Assembly (NCBI RefSeq): GCF_001425085.1
Contig: NZ_LMDN01000004.1
Location: forward strand, 310,001-374,000
Origin: Leifsonia sp. Root4
GTDB taxonomy: Bacteria; Actinomycetota; Actinomycetes; Actinomycetales; Microbacteriaceae
Direction: 5' to 3'
Length of the DNA: 64,000 nt
Below, piece by piece: positions 63,293 to 64,000 of this stretch. A program made the position numbers and the translations under genes. Position 1 is the first letter of the stretch; each line of letters begins with the position of its first letter. Below the pieces are notes generated by a model, which saw nothing but the letters and a program-made list of their open reading frames with translations, did no database searches and was not told the origin of the DNA.

Positions 63293-63886
63293 CTACCCGT
63301 AGGTATCGCGCGGGCCACGCCCTGGAATCGATCTGGGGCCCTTTTTCCAGGAAGGGGCGTTCGGCCCCTGAAAGCGGATCGAGACGACACCCGCTTCGGT
63401 GAACTCCGTGACGATGCGCGTCATGATCTCAACACGCATGAGGCGCAACTGCGTCGCCCACGCTGTCGACTCGCATTGCACCGTGAGCACACCATCATCG
63501 ATCCCGAGCGGCGTCGAGTGTTTAGCGGTCTCGGCTCCGGCGATCGCCGCCCAGGAGTTCAGCAGATCGGCCTGGGTGAGGGGGGCCCGCCAGCCCAACT
63601 GCTTCGTGAGCAGCTCGAGGGAGTCGCCGAGCCCCTTCGGATCGCGGCCGATGCCGAAGGCCTGGCTCTCCGCCGGGTCGTGGAGCTTCTTGCGCTTGAG
63701 GCGCGCCCCCCGCGGGAACCCACCGAACACTTCTTTGAGGTGCAGGTAGACCCGGCTTGCCTCGGTCTCGTCCGGCAGCGACGATCGGTGTTGAACGGTT
63801 GGGTTTGCCGTGGTCGCCGCGATATCGGGGCTCGCCGACGTCCCCGACCGGCCTGGCGAACGGGGCGGCTGTGGCAGATCAGGCAT
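63293..63886 (-). CDS. DUF721 protein (DciA-like)
   Basis: A 197-aa protein of the origin-proximal recF-DUF721-gyrB block. DUF721 core: LELLTKQLGWRAPLTQADLL followed by NSWAAIAGAETAKHSTPLGI and VQCESTAWATQLRLMRVEI. DciA proteins load or regulate the replicative helicase DnaB in bacteria lacking DnaC/DnaI; the actinobacterial member is inferred to do so. The first about 40 residues are disordered. Its ATG lies eight bases inside the recF stop end. Confidence 0.9.
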   Translation of the reverse strand: MPDLPQPPRSPGRSGTSASPDIAATTANPTVQHRSSLPDETEASRVYLHLKEVFGGFPRGARLKRKKLHDPAESQAFGIGRDPKGLGDSLELLTKQLGWRAPLTQADLLNSWAAIAGAETAKHSTPLGIDDGVLTVQCESTAWATQLRLMRVEIMTRIVTEFTEAGVVSIRFQGPNAPSWKKGPRSIPGRGPRDTYG

Positions 63887-64000
63887 CGACGATCTCCCCC
63901 GCGCGGATGTGGATGGTGTGCGCGGCGAGGGCCGCCGGAACGTCGTCGAGCACGGCGGCGGTGATGAGCACCTGCTCGTAGCCGGTGACAGCCTCGGCCA
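63879..64000 (-). CDS. recF: RecF, C-terminal end (truncated by window edge)
   Basis: Only the last 39 codons are visible: AEAVTGYEQVLITAAVLDDV, then PAALAAHTIHIRAGEIVDA and stop. The QVLITAA strand and the HTIHIRAGEI ending match RecF C-termini, and position before DUF721 and gyrB agrees. The ATPase motifs lie beyond the window. Its TGA overlaps the DUF721 start by eight bases. Confidence 0.85.
   Translation of the reverse strand, partial: AEAVTGYEQVLITAAVLDDVPAALAAHTIHIRAGEIVDA

Overview
The window is a high-GC chromosome segment from an actinobacterium. A Microbacteriaceae-like organism is my inference, based on a C50 carotenoid cluster of the crtE-crtB-crtI-crtYe-crtYf-crtEb type, the coproporphyrin-dependent haem pathway and the conserved gyrB-gyrA to pknAB-pbpA-rodA-pstP-fhaBA block. 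There is no prophage, IS element or CRISPR array. The right end lies close to the replication origin: it stops inside recF, and dnaN, oriC and dnaA would be expected just beyond.

Layout. 1-17.7 kb holds haem biosynthesis, almost all on the minus strand: hemE-hemY, three small envelope-type genes, then hemQ-hemH-hemC-hemD, with hemA divergent. A seven-gene carotenoid operon (idi-crtE-crtB-crtI-crtYe-crtYf-crtEb) and its divergent MarR regulator sit between hemD and hemB-hemL. 17.7-30 kb carries glyS, a Nudix hydrolase, a beta-lactamase-like protein with an altered active site, a PepO-type M13 peptidase, a YccF protein, an FAD oxidoreductase, an ABC exporter and a MATE exporter. The intergenic spaces here are filled with palindromic repeats. 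30-43.6 kb is accessory metabolism and stress: superoxide dismutase, flavin reductase with SoxR and a textbook sox box, an M20 amidohydrolase, LacI/MFS, nucS, HAD phosphatases, DUF2804, TetR/DUF1304, MarR/quinone reductase/lipase, and tRNA-Leu. 43.9-64 kb is the conserved cell-envelope and replication block: fhaA-fhaB-pstP-rodA-pbpA-pknA-pknB, trpG, a 52-aa membrane protein, sortase E, crgA, rhomboid protease, ppiA, a Nudix hydrolase, tRNA-Ala, tRNA-Ile, DUF3566, gyrA, gyrB, DUF721 and recF.

How it works together. The haem genes form a complete route from glutamyl-tRNA to haem via coproporphyrin. The crt genes convert IPP/DMAPP to a cyclised C50 carotenoid. The Fha/Pst/Pkn/Rod/Pbp genes form one overlapping plus-strand operon that couples Ser/Thr phosphorylation to elongation and division. 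SoxR, flavin reductase and SOD form a compact redox-stress patch.

Unexplained signals. (1) A cluster of DnaA boxes at 54978-55077, in a transcription-shielded gap between two converging genes. (2) A family of about 100-200 bp intergenic palindromic elements with GGGCTTCG/CGAAGCCC ends. (3) A recurring TANNNT-N6/7-start arrangement implying many leaderless mRNAs, which also points to an AUC start codon for the MATE gene. (4) Interleaved inverted repeats and paired palindromes beside glyS.
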